Below the pieces are notes generated by a model that was not told where the DNA came from, made no database searches, and worked only from the letters and a program-made list of their open reading frames with translations. The position numbers were made by a program, and so were the translations under genes. A stretch of DNA of 64,000 nt from JBFGCT01 sp963825565 (GTDB lineage: Bacteria > Actinomycetota > Acidimicrobiia > Acidimicrobiales > Ilumatobacteraceae): contig CAWGTW010000002.1 of NCBI GenBank assembly GCA_963825565.1, positions 1-64,000 on the forward strand, read 5' to 3'. Positions 16,399 to 25,937 of this stretch are shown piece by piece. Each line of letters starts with the position of its first letter. Positions within the stretch are counted from its first letter, which is position 1.

Positions 16399-17637
16399 CC
16401 CGACCCACCCCCGCCGGCGGAGATCGCAACGATGATCAGGACGACGAGCACGACGGCGATGGAGACCGCGATGGCGATCTTGACCTTGCTGTACGGCCGT
16501 GCGCCGTGTACCTCGCCGGTCACGCCGTTGATGTACACCTGGAACGGTCGCTGCTGGTAGATCACCGTCAGCAGCCAGATCGGCAGCAGCACGTGCTTGT
16601 ACGTCATCTTCTGCCAGTTGATGTCCATCGACGTGATGCGTTGCTGGTCGCCGCCGATGTCGCGCCGGACCGTCTGCTGGATCTCGGCCTCCATCTGCCG
16701 GGTGGCATCGGGCAGGCACTGCTCGACGTCGCGGTCGTAGGTGCGGCACAGGTGACCGGCGACGTACTCCGGCGAGTACGGCCGGGCGGTCTCGGTCGGC
16801 CACGGTTCGAGCTTGTCGACCTTGCCCCGGTCGAGGCCCTCGTTGGCGAAGATCGGGATGTCGTCGAAGCTGTTGCGGACCGACCCGCGCACCGGCGTCC
16901 AGTCGGTGCGGACCTCGGTGCGCTTGTTGTCCCCCTGGCCGACCGTGACGGTGTAGTTGTCGCCCCGCTGGCCCCGATACAGCGTGAACGTGTCCGCGTC
17001 GTACGTGAAGTACGCCATGTAGACGCTGGCGAACGAGCCCGTCCGTCCGTACGTCTTGAACTCCGACGGCGCGAACCATCGGCTCTTGATCCACTTCTCG
17101 ATCAGCGCCGTGGCCTGCCGGGGGTCGACCGAGAACGGCAGCAGGCCGTCGACCGGCAGCCGCTCGGGGGCGGCGTGGACGTCGTCGCGCTGGATCGGCG
17201 TGGCGCAGTACGGGCACTTGTCCGACGTCAGGCTCCCGGTGAACGTCGTGTGCCCGCCGCAGTTCTGGCAGACGATCTCCTTTTCGTCGGCGAGGAACTG
17301 CGCGGCAGCCGACTTGCGCTGGCGGAGGAGGGTGAGCGCCTCGCGCAGGTCGCGCTCCTCGACGCTGCCGGTGACCTCGACCAACTCGTGGGTGTTGCCG
17401 CAGTGCCGGCACTTGAGGAGCTGCGTCGCGATGTCGAACTGCGAGCTCGCCGCCACACGCCGTGCACGGGTAGGTGCGGGTGGCCTCGGTGGCGTGCTTC
17501 ATCGCCATCGACTCTGCGGGTGCAGCCGACCCGTCGGCCTCCGAGGTCGGCTCTGCGGACCCGTCGACCGGTGGCGGCCCGGCGAGCGCCCCGGGATCGG
17601 GGATCGGTGGCGGGAGGTCCGCGTGCTCCTCGCTCAC
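16395..17637 (-). CDS. Zinc-ribbon, C-terminally anchored membrane protein, frame broken by one extra base
   Basis: About 413 aa after skipping one base near 17445. The GTG at 17637 begins a Pro/Ser-rich leader. CTACGG in the first frame joins CRHCG in the second to form one zinc ribbon, and CQNCG with CPYC forms another about 35-55 residues later. A β-rich region follows, with a transmembrane helix near the C-terminus. Family resemblance is to TFIIB-type zinc-ribbon proteins that accompany SPFH proteins (compare Bacillus YdjG). It begins 4 bp after the SPFH gene and overlaps the coiled-coil gene by 4 bp. The palindrome GCGAGCTCGC sits at the break. Confidence 0.75.
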
Positions 17638-17641
17638 GGTG

Positions 17642-18825
17642 TCACTCCGGAACGGGAGGTGGAGTCGGCGCGGTCGGGGGCATCGGCGGGGGCGCGGCGA
17701 ACAGCGCCTGCAGCTCGGGGACGGTCTGCGCCGCCGACCAGCCGGCCATCCCCTGGCTCCAGACCAGCGTCTGGCCCGTGACCTGGCCGTTGGCGATGCC
17801 TGCCTGCATCTGGGCCATGTTGTACGGGCCGCCCGGCGTGCCGCCGTGGTCGACGTGGAACAGCTTCTGGCCGGGCAGCGGCGGGGGAGCGGCACCCGCC
17901 GGCGGGGCGGCGGGTCGAGCCGGCTGGGCGCTCGGCGCGCCGATGCCGCCCATCTGGTTGGCCATCTGGCCGGCCATCGCGACGCCCATCCCCATCTGCA
18001 TCATGTCGCCCATCACCGAACCGCCCGGGTTCTCGGCGGCGGCGAGCATCGCGTCGGCGGCCTGCGCCTGCTGGTACTTGCCGAGGTCGACGTTCTCGAC
18101 GAAGCCCGACGCCTCGACGCCCTTGGCGACGCCGCGGGTCATCGCCTGGGTGATCTCGTCGGGCAGCGAGATGTTCATCGTCATCTCGGGGATCGTGCAG
18201 CCCGAACTCGTCGTCGACCCGCTCGTTGACGAACTCGCGCGAGCTTGCCGGACAGCTCGACCTGGCGGCCCTGGAGGTCGATCGCGCCGAGCCCGGTCTC
18301 GAGCACCATGTCGGAGAACGCCATCGAGATGACACGCCGGAGCAGCTCGGTGATCTCGTCGGCCTCGACCGCTGAGTCGGTGCCGATGACCTCCTTGAGG
18401 AAGATCTCGATGTCGACGATCTTGACGACGCACAGCCCGTTCGCTCGGACCTGGACCATCTTGAAGTCGGGGTCGCGCACCGTGACCGGCTGCGGCGTGC
18501 CCCACCGGATGTCGGTGACCGGGCGGGTGTTGATGAAGTACACCTCGCTGCGGAACGGGCTGTCGAAACCGTACTTCCAGCCCTGCAGCGTCGACAGGAT
18601 CGGCAGGTTCTCGCTCTTCAGCTCGTAGTTGCCGGGCTCGAACTTGTCGGCGAGCTGGCCGCGGTAGACGAAGACCGCCTCCTGGCCCTCGCGGACGATG
18701 AGTTGAGCGCCGTTCTTGATCTCGTTCTGATAGCGGGGAAAGCGCCAGGCGAGCGTCGATCGCGAGTCGTCGATCCACTCGATGATGTCGACGAGCTCGC
18801 CCTTCAGCTTGTCGAGCAGTCCCAT
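17642..18825 (-). CDS. SPFH-domain (virion-core-like) protein with GYF_2 C-terminus, frame broken by two extra bases
   Basis: 393 aa after skipping one base near 18237 and another near 18200. The N-terminus MGLLDKLKGELVDIIEW and the SPFH/band-7 body (LIVREGQEAVFVYRGQ, FINTRPVTDIRWGTPQP) are in frame one. REFVNERVDDEFG is in frame two, and the rest in frame three. The middle is Met/Gly-rich, then a Pro/Ala linker leads to a GYF_2/DUF4339 domain (GGPYNMAQMQAGIANG...TLVWSQGMAGW). Such proteins are membrane-associated scaffolds. A Shine-Dalgarno GGGAGG precedes the ATG and TATGGT (18870-18865) may be its -10. First gene of the three-gene module. Confidence 0.8.
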
Positions 18826-18864
18826 GTCGCCTCCCTGTTCCAGCCGGTCGTTCGCGTCCCTCGA

Positions 18865-18870
18865 ACCATA
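18865..18870 (-). promoter_or_regulatory. Predicted -10 hexamer TATGGT for the SPFH module (leadered)
   Basis: Lies 39 nt before the ATG. The mRNA would have a roughly 30-nt leader with a GGGAGG ribosome site, in contrast to the leaderless neighbours. Confidence 0.4.
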
Positions 18871-18905
18871 GGCCAGACCGTTCGGCGCGGGCGAACCCCG
18901 TCCGG

Positions 18906-20540
18906 TCAGGACTCCGCGGCCAAGCGGGCCGCCCAGCGGTAGTCGGCCTTGCCGCTCGGTGAGCGCACGACCTCGTCGACGTAGGTGATCACCTTCGGCA
19001 GCTTGTAGCGGGCGATGTGCCGTTCCGCCTCGGAGAGCAGCGCCCGGTCGTCGACGTCGTGGCCGTCGCGGAGGCGCACGATCGCCACGACCTCGTGCCC
19101 CCACCGCTCGCTCGGGCGGCCGACGACGAGGCAGTCGTACACCCCGGGGTGGGTCTTCAGCGCGGCTTCGACCTCTTCGGCGAAGATCTTCTCGCCGCCC
19201 GAGTTGATCGTCACCGCTTCGCGGCCGAGCAGCTCGACGACGTCGGGTCCGAGCAACCGCGCCCGGTCTCCGGGGACGGCGTACCGCACGCCGTCGATCA
19301 GCGGGTACGTGCGAGCGGTCTTGTCGGGGTCACCGAGGTAGCCGAGCGCCAGGCGCCCGGTCTTGGCCAGCCAACCGACCTCGGGTTCGGCCGGCGTCAG
19401 CACGCGGTCGAGATCATCCGAGAGCACGACGTTTCCGGGGGTCAGCTCGAACGTCCCGGTCGTCGAGCCACCACCGGTCGAGACGTGCGAGACCTGCCCG
19501 CCGGCCTCGGACGATCCGAGCCCGTCGACGATCATCAACGTCGGGAGGTGGGCGAGCAGCTCGTCCTTCAGCGGCGCCGACAGCGGGGCGCCGCCCGACA
19601 GCAGCACGGTCAGCGATGCGAGGTCGTAGCGCGTCCGGTCGAGCTCGTCGACCAGGGGTCGAGCGAAGGCGTCACCGACGATCAGCAGGAAGTTGAGCCC
19701 CTCGCGCTCGACCGTCGACCAGATGTCGGCCGGATCGAGGTGCTCCGGCCGGCTCTGTACGAAGACGGTCCCCCCTCCGATCCACGTGCGGAACGCCATC
19801 CAGTGCGCGGCGCCGTGCATGAACGGAGGGGCGAGCAGCGCTCGCAGCCCGGCACTGGCCTCGGCGACGAACTCCTCGACCGTCGTGGCCGTCCGCGACC
19901 CGCCGAAGCACTCGATCAGCGCATCGCCGTTGCGCCACATCACGCCCTTGGGCATCCCGGTCGTCCCGCCGGTGTACAGGATGTAGAGGTCGTCCGGGTT
20001 CCACTCGACGGCCGGCCGGTCCGGCGACGCCGCGGCGAGCGCGTCCTCGTACCAGACGGCGCCGGGCAGGAGCGCGTGGCCCGAGTCGTCGGCGACCTGG
20101 AGGATGACGTCCAGGTCCGGAAGGTCGTCGCGCACCTGTTCGAGGATCGGCGTGAACTGCGAGTGGATGACGATCGCCCGCGCCGCGCAGTCGGCGAGCA
20201 GGTAGTGCAGCTCCTCGGCCACGTAGCGGTAGTTGACGTTGACCGAGCCGACGCGGGCCTTGAGCGCTCCGAGCATCGACTCGAGGTACTCGTTGCCGTT
20301 GTACAGGTAGATCGCCACGTGGTCCTGGCCGCTCTCGTGACCGGCGAGGTCGGCACGCTCGGTGTGGCAACCGAGGCCGGCATCGATCAGGTGGTTGGCG
20401 AGGCGACGGGTGCGCTCGGTGACGTCGGCCCAGGTGAACCGTCGATCCCGGAAGACGAGGCAGTCGTCGTCCGGTCGGCTGGCGGCGATCGCCTCGTGGA
20501 CCGCCGCCAAGCTGATCTGCGGCGGGCAGACGGCAGGCAT
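18906..20540 (-). CDS. Acyl-CoA synthetase (AMP-dependent, FadD-type)
   Basis: 544 aa ANL enzyme. YTGGTTGMPKGVMW is the ATP loop (about residue 188), DGLGSSEAGG the adenylate-binding block, VPGDRARL the Asp-containing hinge region, and the C-terminal catalytic Lys is in SPSGKADYRW. The N-terminal and GHESGQDHVAIYLYNGNEY features match mycobacterial-type fatty/steroid acyl-CoA ligases. Substrate unknown. The ATG at 20540 is supported by TACGGT ending 6 nt upstream. Divergent from the gamma-glutamyltransferase gene. Confidence 0.85.
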   Translation of the reverse strand: MPAVCPPQISLAAVHEAIAASRPDDDCLVFRDRRFTWADVTERTRRLANHLIDAGLGCHTERADLAGHESGQDHVAIYLYNGNEYLESMLGALKARVGSVNVNYRYVAEELHYLLADCAARAIVIHSQFTPILEQVRDDLPDLDVILQVADDSGHALLPGAVWYEDALAAASPDRPAVEWNPDDLYILYTGGTTGMPKGVMWRNGDALIECFGGSRTATTVEEFVAEASAGLRALLAPPFMHGAAHWMAFRTWIGGGTVFVQSRPEHLDPADIWSTVEREGLNFLLIVGDAFARPLVDELDRTRYDLASLTVLLSGGAPLSAPLKDELLAHLPTLMIVDGLGSSEAGGQVSHVSTGGGSTTGTFELTPGNVVLSDDLDRVLTPAEPEVGWLAKTGRLALGYLGDPDKTARTYPLIDGVRYAVPGDRARLLGPDVVELLGREAVTINSGGEKIFAEEVEAALKTHPGVYDCLVVGRPSERWGHEVVAIVRLRDGHDVDDRALLSEAERHIARYKLPKVITYVDEVVRSPSGKADYRWAARLAAES

Positions 20541-20546
20541 TGGGGC

Positions 20547-20552
20547 ACCGTA
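20547..20552 (-). promoter_or_regulatory. Predicted leaderless -10 hexamer TACGGT for the acyl-CoA synthetase
   Basis: Ends 6 nt before the ATG at 20540. Confidence 0.5.
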
Positions 20553-20642
20553 GGCAGGCGGCACAGGTCGCCTCAAATCATCGGACGCGCGACCGGCGAG
20601 ACCGATCGCGCACCGCTCGACCCGCGCTGCGATGATGTCCCG

Positions 20643-22118
20643 GTGGTCACGACATCGGACTCGGCCGCGCTCGGATCGGGCGGCGTCGTCGCAGCCGGCC
20701 ACCGGCTGACCGCCGAGGCGGGCGCGGAGGTGCTGCGAGACGGGGGGACGGCATACGACGCGGCGATCGCCGCGCTGGCGATGGCCTGCGTCTGCGAGCC
20801 GGTGCTCTGCTCGCCCGGCGGCGGAGGGTTCGCGATGATCCGCGACGGCGCGACCGGCGCCACCTCGGTGATCGACTTCTTCGCCCACACCCCGCTGGCC
20901 CGCACGTCCGACATCGAGGCGGTGCGCGAGGTCCACGCCGACTTCGGCACCGCCACGCAGGCCTTCCACGTCGGACCGGCGACGACGGCCACGCCCGGGT
21001 TCTTCGATGGCGTCGAGGCGCTCCACCGCGCGGGTGCGACCGTCCCGCTCGCGGACCTGGTCGCGCCGGCCGCACGAGCCGCCCGGGCCGGGGTGCGGGT
21101 GACGCCGTTCCAGCACCATCTCTCGACGGTCGTGTCGGCGATCCTGATCGCCACCGAGTCTGCGGCGGGCCTGTTCGCCCCGGACGGTGGCGTGTTGCCC
21201 GTCGGCGCGGTGTTCCGCAACCCCGGTCTCGCCGACGCGCTCGAGATCATGGCGCGTGAGGGGTTCGGTGGCAGTGCGGTCGGTCGGGCGTGCCTGCGGT
21301 CGCAGCGGGGACGTGGGTACGTGACCGCCGACGACCTCGCCGGCTACGAGGCGGTCGAGCGGGTGCCGTTGACCGTGGACGTCGGTGGAGCGGCCGTTGC
21401 GCTGAACCCGCTCCCCGCCGCGGGCGGGGTGTTGATCGCCCACACGCTGGGCCAACTCGATTCGTCGCGCCCGGTCGACGTCGCCCGGGCGATCGCCGCG
21501 ACCGGTGCCGCACGGCGGCACGGGGACGGCAGCCTCGTCGATCTGTCGACCGTGCCGTTGCGCCGGCGCGGCACGACCCACGTGTCGGTCGTCGACCGCA
21601 GCGGGACGGCCTGCGCGGTCACGGTCTCGAACGGAGAGGGCAACGGCGAACTGGTCGACGGGTTCGGGTTCATGCTCAACAACATCCTCGGCGAGGAGGA
21701 CGTCAACCCCGACGGTCCTTCGAGCTGGCCGGTCGACGCCCGGCTGTCGTCGATGATGTGCCCGACGATCCTCGAGGCGCCGGACGGAAGCCTCACGACA
21801 CTCGGTTCGGGGGGATCGAACCGGATTCGCTCGGCGATGTCCCAGGTGATCCTCCGGCTGTGCCTCGACGGCGTCGACCTTCGCGCGGCGGTCGAGGCGC
21901 CTCGCCTGCACGTCGAAGGTGAGCATCTCGACTTCGAGGACCGCTTCGACGCCGGCGTCCGGGCCGAGCTCTGCGAGATGTTCCCCGATCATCGGGCATG
22001 GCCACGACCGGACCTGTTCTACGGCGGCGTGCACGCCGCCCGGCGCGAGCGGGACGGCGCGTTCACCGGCGTTGGCGACGCCCGCCGCGACGGGGTGGCG
22101 ATCGTCGTCGGTCGCTGA
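20643..22118 (+). CDS. Gamma-glutamyltransferase-family protein (cytoplasmic form)
   Basis: 491 aa Ntn-hydrolase of the gamma-glutamyltranspeptidase family. The large-subunit start (AEAGAEVLRDGGTAYDAAIAA), ACVCEPVLCSPGGGGF, and the processing site with nucleophile Thr in RGTTHVSVVD (about residue 318) are present, as are MCPTILE and GSGGSNRIRSA. No signal peptide is visible, so unlike periplasmic GGT it should act in the cytoplasm. Related actinobacterial proteins include GGT and glutaryl/cephalosporin acylases, so glutathione is not necessarily the substrate, especially in a mycothiol organism. GATGAT ends 6 nt before the GTG. Confidence 0.8.
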   Translation: MVTTSDSAALGSGGVVAAGHRLTAEAGAEVLRDGGTAYDAAIAALAMACVCEPVLCSPGGGGFAMIRDGATGATSVIDFFAHTPLARTSDIEAVREVHADFGTATQAFHVGPATTATPGFFDGVEALHRAGATVPLADLVAPAARAARAGVRVTPFQHHLSTVVSAILIATESAAGLFAPDGGVLPVGAVFRNPGLADALEIMAREGFGGSAVGRACLRSQRGRGYVTADDLAGYEAVERVPLTVDVGGAAVALNPLPAAGGVLIAHTLGQLDSSRPVDVARAIAATGAARRHGDGSLVDLSTVPLRRRGTTHVSVVDRSGTACAVTVSNGEGNGELVDGFGFMLNNILGEEDVNPDGPSSWPVDARLSSMMCPTILEAPDGSLTTLGSGGSNRIRSAMSQVILRLCLDGVDLRAAVEAPRLHVEGEHLDFEDRFDAGVRAELCEMFPDHRAWPRPDLFYGGVHAARRERDGAFTGVGDARRDGVAIVVGR

Positions 22119-22197
22119 CACGGCGGGCCACCGGCGAGGACATCGGGGACGCGCACGCGCCCGGACGTACTCATCCGATCCGGAGGGCCTCGAGATG

Positions 22198-22653
22198 CTA
22201 CTCGTAGTAGCGGTAGACGACCTGGGCGACGCAGGACGGCTTGGTGGCGCCTTCGACCTCGAACACGGCGGTCGTGGTGACCTGGGCGCCGCCGGGGATG
22301 TCGTCGACCGCGTCGAGCGTCGCCCCGGCCCGCAGCCGGGACCCGACGGGGACCGGCGACGGGAAGCGGATCTTCTCCGCGCCGTAGTTGACGCCCATCG
22401 AGATGCCGCTGACGGTGAAGATCTGCGGCAGCAGCATCGGGGCCAGCGAGAGCGTCAGGTACCCGTGGGCGATCGGCCCGCCGAACGGTCCGCTCTTGGC
22501 CCGCTCGACGTCGACGTGGATCCACTGGTGGTCGCCGGTCGCCTCGGCGAACGTGTTGACCATCTCCTGGGTGATCTCGACGTACGGCGAGTACCCGAGG
22601 TGCTCGCCGACGAGGGTCTTCAGTTCGGCAATCCCGTTGATCGTGCGGCTCAT
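22198..22653 (-). CDS. MaoC-like (R)-specific enoyl-CoA hydratase
   Basis: 151 aa hot-dog fold. The hydratase-2 signature is present: FAEATGDHQWIHVDVERA with catalytic Asp/His, then FGGPIAHGYLTLSL. Single-domain MaoC proteins hydrate enoyl-CoA with R stereochemistry. The ATG at 22653 is preferred over a GTG 6 nt earlier because CAAGCT (22666-22661) ends 7 nt before it. The gene is divergent from era with 26 bp between starts. Confidence 0.88.
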   Translation of the reverse strand: MSRTINGIAELKTLVGEHLGYSPYVEITQEMVNTFAEATGDHQWIHVDVERAKSGPFGGPIAHGYLTLSLAPMLLPQIFTVSGISMGVNYGAEKIRFPSPVPVGSRLRAGATLDAVDDIPGGAQVTTTAVFEVEGATKPSCVAQVVYRYYE

Positions 22654-22679
22654 GGCCACGAGCTTGGCAAACTGACGCG
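22654..22679. promoter_or_regulatory. Divergent leaderless promoters for maoC-like gene and era
   Basis: CAAGCT on the minus strand (22666-22661) ends 7 nt before the maoC ATG. CAAACT on the plus strand (22668-22673) ends 6 nt before the era GTG. Both fit xAnnnT, and no Shine-Dalgarno is present. Confidence 0.4.
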
Positions 22680-23540
22680 GTGACCGACGAAACGCAGGGC
22701 TTCCGATCGGGGTTCGTCACGTTGGTCGGCCGGCCCAACGTCGGCAAGTCGTCGCTGGTCAACGCGATCTGCGGGCACAAGGTGAGCATCGTCTCCGACA
22801 AGCCGCAGACGACGCGCCACCGGATCATGGGCGTCCACACCCGGCCCGACAGCCAGGTCGTGTTCGTCGATACGCCCGGTCTGCACAAGGCGGTGACCGC
22901 GCTCGGCGAGCGGGTCAACGCGACGGCGCTCGACAGCGTCAACGACGTCGACGCGACGTGTCTCGTGCTCGACGCGACCAAGCCGTTCGGCACCGGCGAC
23001 CGCTGGGTCGCCGATCGGATCGACGTGGCGGAGGCGATCGTCGTCGTCAACAAGACCGACATCGCCACACCGGCGCAGGTGCTGGCGATGCTCGGCGCAG
23101 CCGCTGACCTCGGCGCGGCAGAGTACTTCCCGGTCTCGGCGACGAGCGGCGACGGCTTGGACGCGCTCGTCGCGCACCTGACCACGCTCCTCCCGATCGG
23201 CCCGAAGTTCTTCCCCGACGACGAGGTCAGCGACCTGCCCGAGGAGCGGCGGGTCGCGGAGCTCGTGCGCGAGCAGTTGCTCGCGGTCACCCGCGACGAG
23301 TTGCCCTACTCGATCGCCACCCAGGTCACCGAGTGGGAGTGGCCGCGGATCAAGGTCGAGATCCTCGTCGAGCGCGAGAGCCAGAAGGGGATGGTGATCG
23401 GCAAGGGCGGCCTGATCCTCAAGCAGGTCGGCGAGCGGGTGCGCGCCCAGTTGCCGGCCGGCGCCTACCTCGAACTGCGGGTGAAGGTCGACAAGGACTG
23501 GCAACGACGCCCCGACCGGGTCGAGCGCCTGGGCTACTGA
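22680..23540 (+). CDS. era: GTPase Era
   Basis: 286 aa. G1 GRPNVGKSS, G3 DTPGLHK, G4 NKTD and a C-terminal KH domain with GMVIGKGGLILKQVG. Era binds the 3' end of 16S rRNA and assists 30S assembly, the same process as YbeY/PhoH 16 kb away. Starts at GTG. The mid-domain MALGERVNATA-type switch is normal, and length is typical for the family. Confidence 0.95.
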   Translation: MTDETQGFRSGFVTLVGRPNVGKSSLVNAICGHKVSIVSDKPQTTRHRIMGVHTRPDSQVVFVDTPGLHKAVTALGERVNATALDSVNDVDATCLVLDATKPFGTGDRWVADRIDVAEAIVVVNKTDIATPAQVLAMLGAAADLGAAEYFPVSATSGDGLDALVAHLTTLLPIGPKFFPDDEVSDLPEERRVAELVREQLLAVTRDELPYSIATQVTEWEWPRIKVEILVERESQKGMVIGKGGLILKQVGERVRAQLPAGAYLELRVKVDKDWQRRPDRVERLGY

Positions 23541-23551
23541 ATCGCGGTCGC

Positions 23552-24274
23552 TCAGCTGTCGGCTGTGGTCGTGACGGTCACCGGCTGACCGTCGGGGTCG
23601 ACGGTGACCGCGTCGACCAGCATGATCGCGTAGTCGTCGAAGGACAGCGGCTCGCCGGGCTGGGAGAACAGCGCGTTGCCCTTCGGGACACCGATCGGCT
23701 CGCCGGCGAGGGTGAACGCGACCTGGCCGACGCCGCGCAGGTTCTGCGTGAACGTGAGCACGATCTGGGCGAACGCCCGACGCTGGTCGCGGGTGTCGAT
23801 CTCGGCGAACACCCCGCTGTCGAGGTCGATCGTGACCACGCCGGCCGCCTGGTCGGTCGTCACGATCAGGCCCGGCTGGACGAACGTCTCGAGCACCGAG
23901 CCCTCCGGTGGTCCGTCCTCGAGGAGGGTGACCAGCTGGTTGCGGCTGTATCCCTGGGTCAGCGTCTGCTCGACCGGCTCGACGTCGCCGCGCGAGATGA
24001 AGTAGGTCAGCACGGGCTCGAGTTCGGGTGCCGCGATCGTCGTCGTCTCGATGGTCGTCGGCGGTGGGGCGTCGGGCACCGTCGTCGTGGTCGTCGTGGT
24101 CGTCGTGGTGGTCGTCGTCGTCGACGTGGTCGAGGTCTGGCTCAGGCCGGCCGGGATCTCGACCGGCTCGACCTCGACGAAGCTGGAGTCGCCGGTGGGG
24201 ACCCCGCAGGCGACGAGGGCGGCGGTGAGCGCGCCCGCCGCCAGTGCCCACACGGTCGTGCGGCGCGGCGTCAT
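23552..24274 (-). CDS. GerMN-domain lipoprotein (LpqB-like partner of the sensor kinase)
   Basis: 240 aa. Signal peptide with lipobox LVACG (Cys about residue 23), a Thr-rich linker coded by GTC/GTG-rich DNA at about 24085-24130, then a GerMN domain (LTYFISRGDVEPVEQTL, ALFSQPGEPLSFDDYAI). The ATG overlaps the stop of the histidine kinase by 4 bp. In mycobacteria LpqB, which carries GerMN, follows mtrB and tunes MtrAB signalling. This protein is much shorter and lacks the β-propeller, so the parallel is an inference from context. Confidence 0.75.
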   Translation of the reverse strand: MTPRRTTVWALAAGALTAALVACGVPTGDSSFVEVEPVEIPAGLSQTSTTSTTTTTTTTTTTTTTVPDAPPPTTIETTTIAAPELEPVLTYFISRGDVEPVEQTLTQGYSRNQLVTLLEDGPPEGSVLETFVQPGLIVTTDQAAGVVTIDLDSGVFAEIDTRDQRRAFAQIVLTFTQNLRGVGQVAFTLAGEPIGVPKGNALFSQPGEPLSFDDYAIMLVDAVTVDPDGQPVTVTTTADS

Positions 24275-25647
24275 CGGTGCACCTCGACCGGGAGCTCGAC
24301 GACGAACCGGGCACCGCCGCCCGCCCGATCCTCGACCCACGTCGCGCCGCCCATCGCCGCCGAGTGCTCGACGACGAGGGCCAGCCCGAGCCCGGTGCCG
24401 GTGCGGTGGCGCGAGGCGCTGCCCCGGGCGAACCGCTCGAAGATGCGCTCCCGCTCGCTCTGGGCGACGCCGGGTCCGCCGTCCTCGACCGCCAACCGGA
24501 ACCGTCGATCGCGGACGGGCGTCAGCTCGATGCGCAAGACCCCGCCGCCGTGGTTGCGAGCGTTCTGGAGCAGGTTGGCGAGGATCCGTTCGTAGCGCAG
24601 CTTGTCGAGCACCGCTTCGGTCGGCGTGCGTCGACCGACCTCGACGGGCACATGGGGTTCGCCGTATCGGGCGGCGATCCGTCTCGTCAGGTCGACCAGG
24701 TGGACCTGCTCGAGGTTCAACTCGGTGGCGCCGGCGTCGAGCCGCGACAGCTCGAGCAGGTCGATGACCATGCTGTCGAACCGGCGAACCTGGTCGACGA
24801 CGACGTCGAGCGCCTGCCTGGTTCGCTCGGGGATGTCGTCGCGGATCTTGTCGAGCACCTCGACCGCCGCGGTGAGGGCGGTGATCGGCGATCGCAGTTC
24901 GTGGCTGACGTCGGAGGCGAACCGTGCCTCGCGTTCGATCCGCGCCTGAACTGCGTCGGCCATGTCGTTGAACGAGCCGGCCAGACGGTTCAGATCGGGG
25001 TCGGACGACTCCTCCAGCCGGGTGTCGAGACCGCCGGAGGCGATCTCCTCGGCCGCGTCGGCGACCTCGCTCAGCGGCCGGAGCAGCCGTCGGCTGGTCG
25101 AGAACCCGAACAGTGACGCCAGGACGAGCGTGCCGGCGGCACCCAGTCCGAGTGCGGTGAGGATCGCGGCCAGGGTCCGTTCGGTCCCGCTGACCGGGAA
25201 CGCCTCGAAGTACCCGCTCTCGTGCGGGGCGATGTAGATCCCGACCATCGCGTAGGTCTCGCCGTCGATCGAGGCGTATTGGGTGCCGTATCGCTTGGCG
25301 CGGACCGCGTCGACGAGGCGATCGGGGAAGTCGGTGATCGGGTGGACCGTGTTCGTCCCCGCCAGCGTCTGCTCGTCGGAGATCAACACGGCGAAGCCGT
25401 CCGGGTCGGTCTGGAGGCTGTTCTCGAAGAACACCCCGACCTGCGCCGGGTCGGCGTCGAGCACCTCGCTGACCCGCTCCGCGTTGTCGATCGCCTGGTT
25501 CTGGGCGGAGTCGGTGCGATCTTGGATGAGGTTGCTCCGTGCGAACCCGTACGTGACGCCGACGAGCACCGTGCCGGCCAGCAGGGCGATGAAGGCGAAA
25601 AAGAGCGTGACGCGCGCCCGGAGGCGGAGGGAGCGTTTGCGGGCCAC
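24271..25647 (-). CDS. Sensor histidine kinase (MtrB-like)
   Basis: 458 aa from the GTG at 25647. TM1 at residues ~12-35, an extracellular sensor of about 115 residues, TM2 at ~150-172, HAMP, the dimerisation/phosphorylation helix with SHELRSPITAL (His about residue 232), then HATPase_c with N-box NLLQNARNHGGG, DGGPGV and GTGLGLALV. It autophosphorylates and should signal to the OmpR-type regulator encoded divergently 290 bp away. Gene order kinase-GerMN lipoprotein resembles mtrB-lpqB. AACACT ends 6 nt before the GTG. Confidence 0.88.
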   Translation of the reverse strand: MARKRSLRLRARVTLFFAFIALLAGTVLVGVTYGFARSNLIQDRTDSAQNQAIDNAERVSEVLDADPAQVGVFFENSLQTDPDGFAVLISDEQTLAGTNTVHPITDFPDRLVDAVRAKRYGTQYASIDGETYAMVGIYIAPHESGYFEAFPVSGTERTLAAILTALGLGAAGTLVLASLFGFSTSRRLLRPLSEVADAAEEIASGGLDTRLEESSDPDLNRLAGSFNDMADAVQARIEREARFASDVSHELRSPITALTAAVEVLDKIRDDIPERTRQALDVVVDQVRRFDSMVIDLLELSRLDAGATELNLEQVHLVDLTRRIAARYGEPHVPVEVGRRTPTEAVLDKLRYERILANLLQNARNHGGGVLRIELTPVRDRRFRLAVEDGGPGVAQSERERIFERFARGSASRHRTGTGLGLALVVEHSAAMGGATWVEDRAGGGARFVVELPVEVHR

Positions 25648-25937
25648 GGCCTCAGTGTTGCAGGCGGAGAGGTCACACCGCTGCCGGTGAGGCACCAGGG
25701 GGAGGAAGGTACCTCACCGGGGCAGCGTGAACACCTGTGATGATGGACGCCGTGTGTGACAGGGTGACGCTGGAATTGTGCGATTTCTGTAACAAAGGAG
25801 GATTTCGGCCAGAATGAACAGGCGCGACGCGGGGCTCGCAGCCGGCCAAACCCTCAAGTGCACGTTCGGGCCACACCGATCGAACGTCACGACCACCCGC
25901 CCGAACCAGCGAACTCAACGACGGGGCACCGATCACC
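25648..25937. promoter_or_regulatory. Divergent control region between sensor kinase and response regulator
   Basis: 290 bp. It holds a locally AT-richer patch around 25770-25805 and the direct repeat GTGACA-GG-GTGACG at about 25757-25771, with a GTAACA nearby. This is the sort of short direct repeat bound by OmpR-family regulators, and the regulator may control its own genes. AAAGGAGG at about 25795 precedes an ATG at 25814 whose frame overlaps the regulator in another frame, so it is probably leader sequence. Confidence 0.35.

Noticed and set aside
24083..24130. GTC/GTG trinucleotide run as a microsatellite or regulatory repeat
   Set aside because: It encodes the Thr-rich linker of the GerMN lipoprotein, an ordinary feature of secreted actinobacterial proteins.
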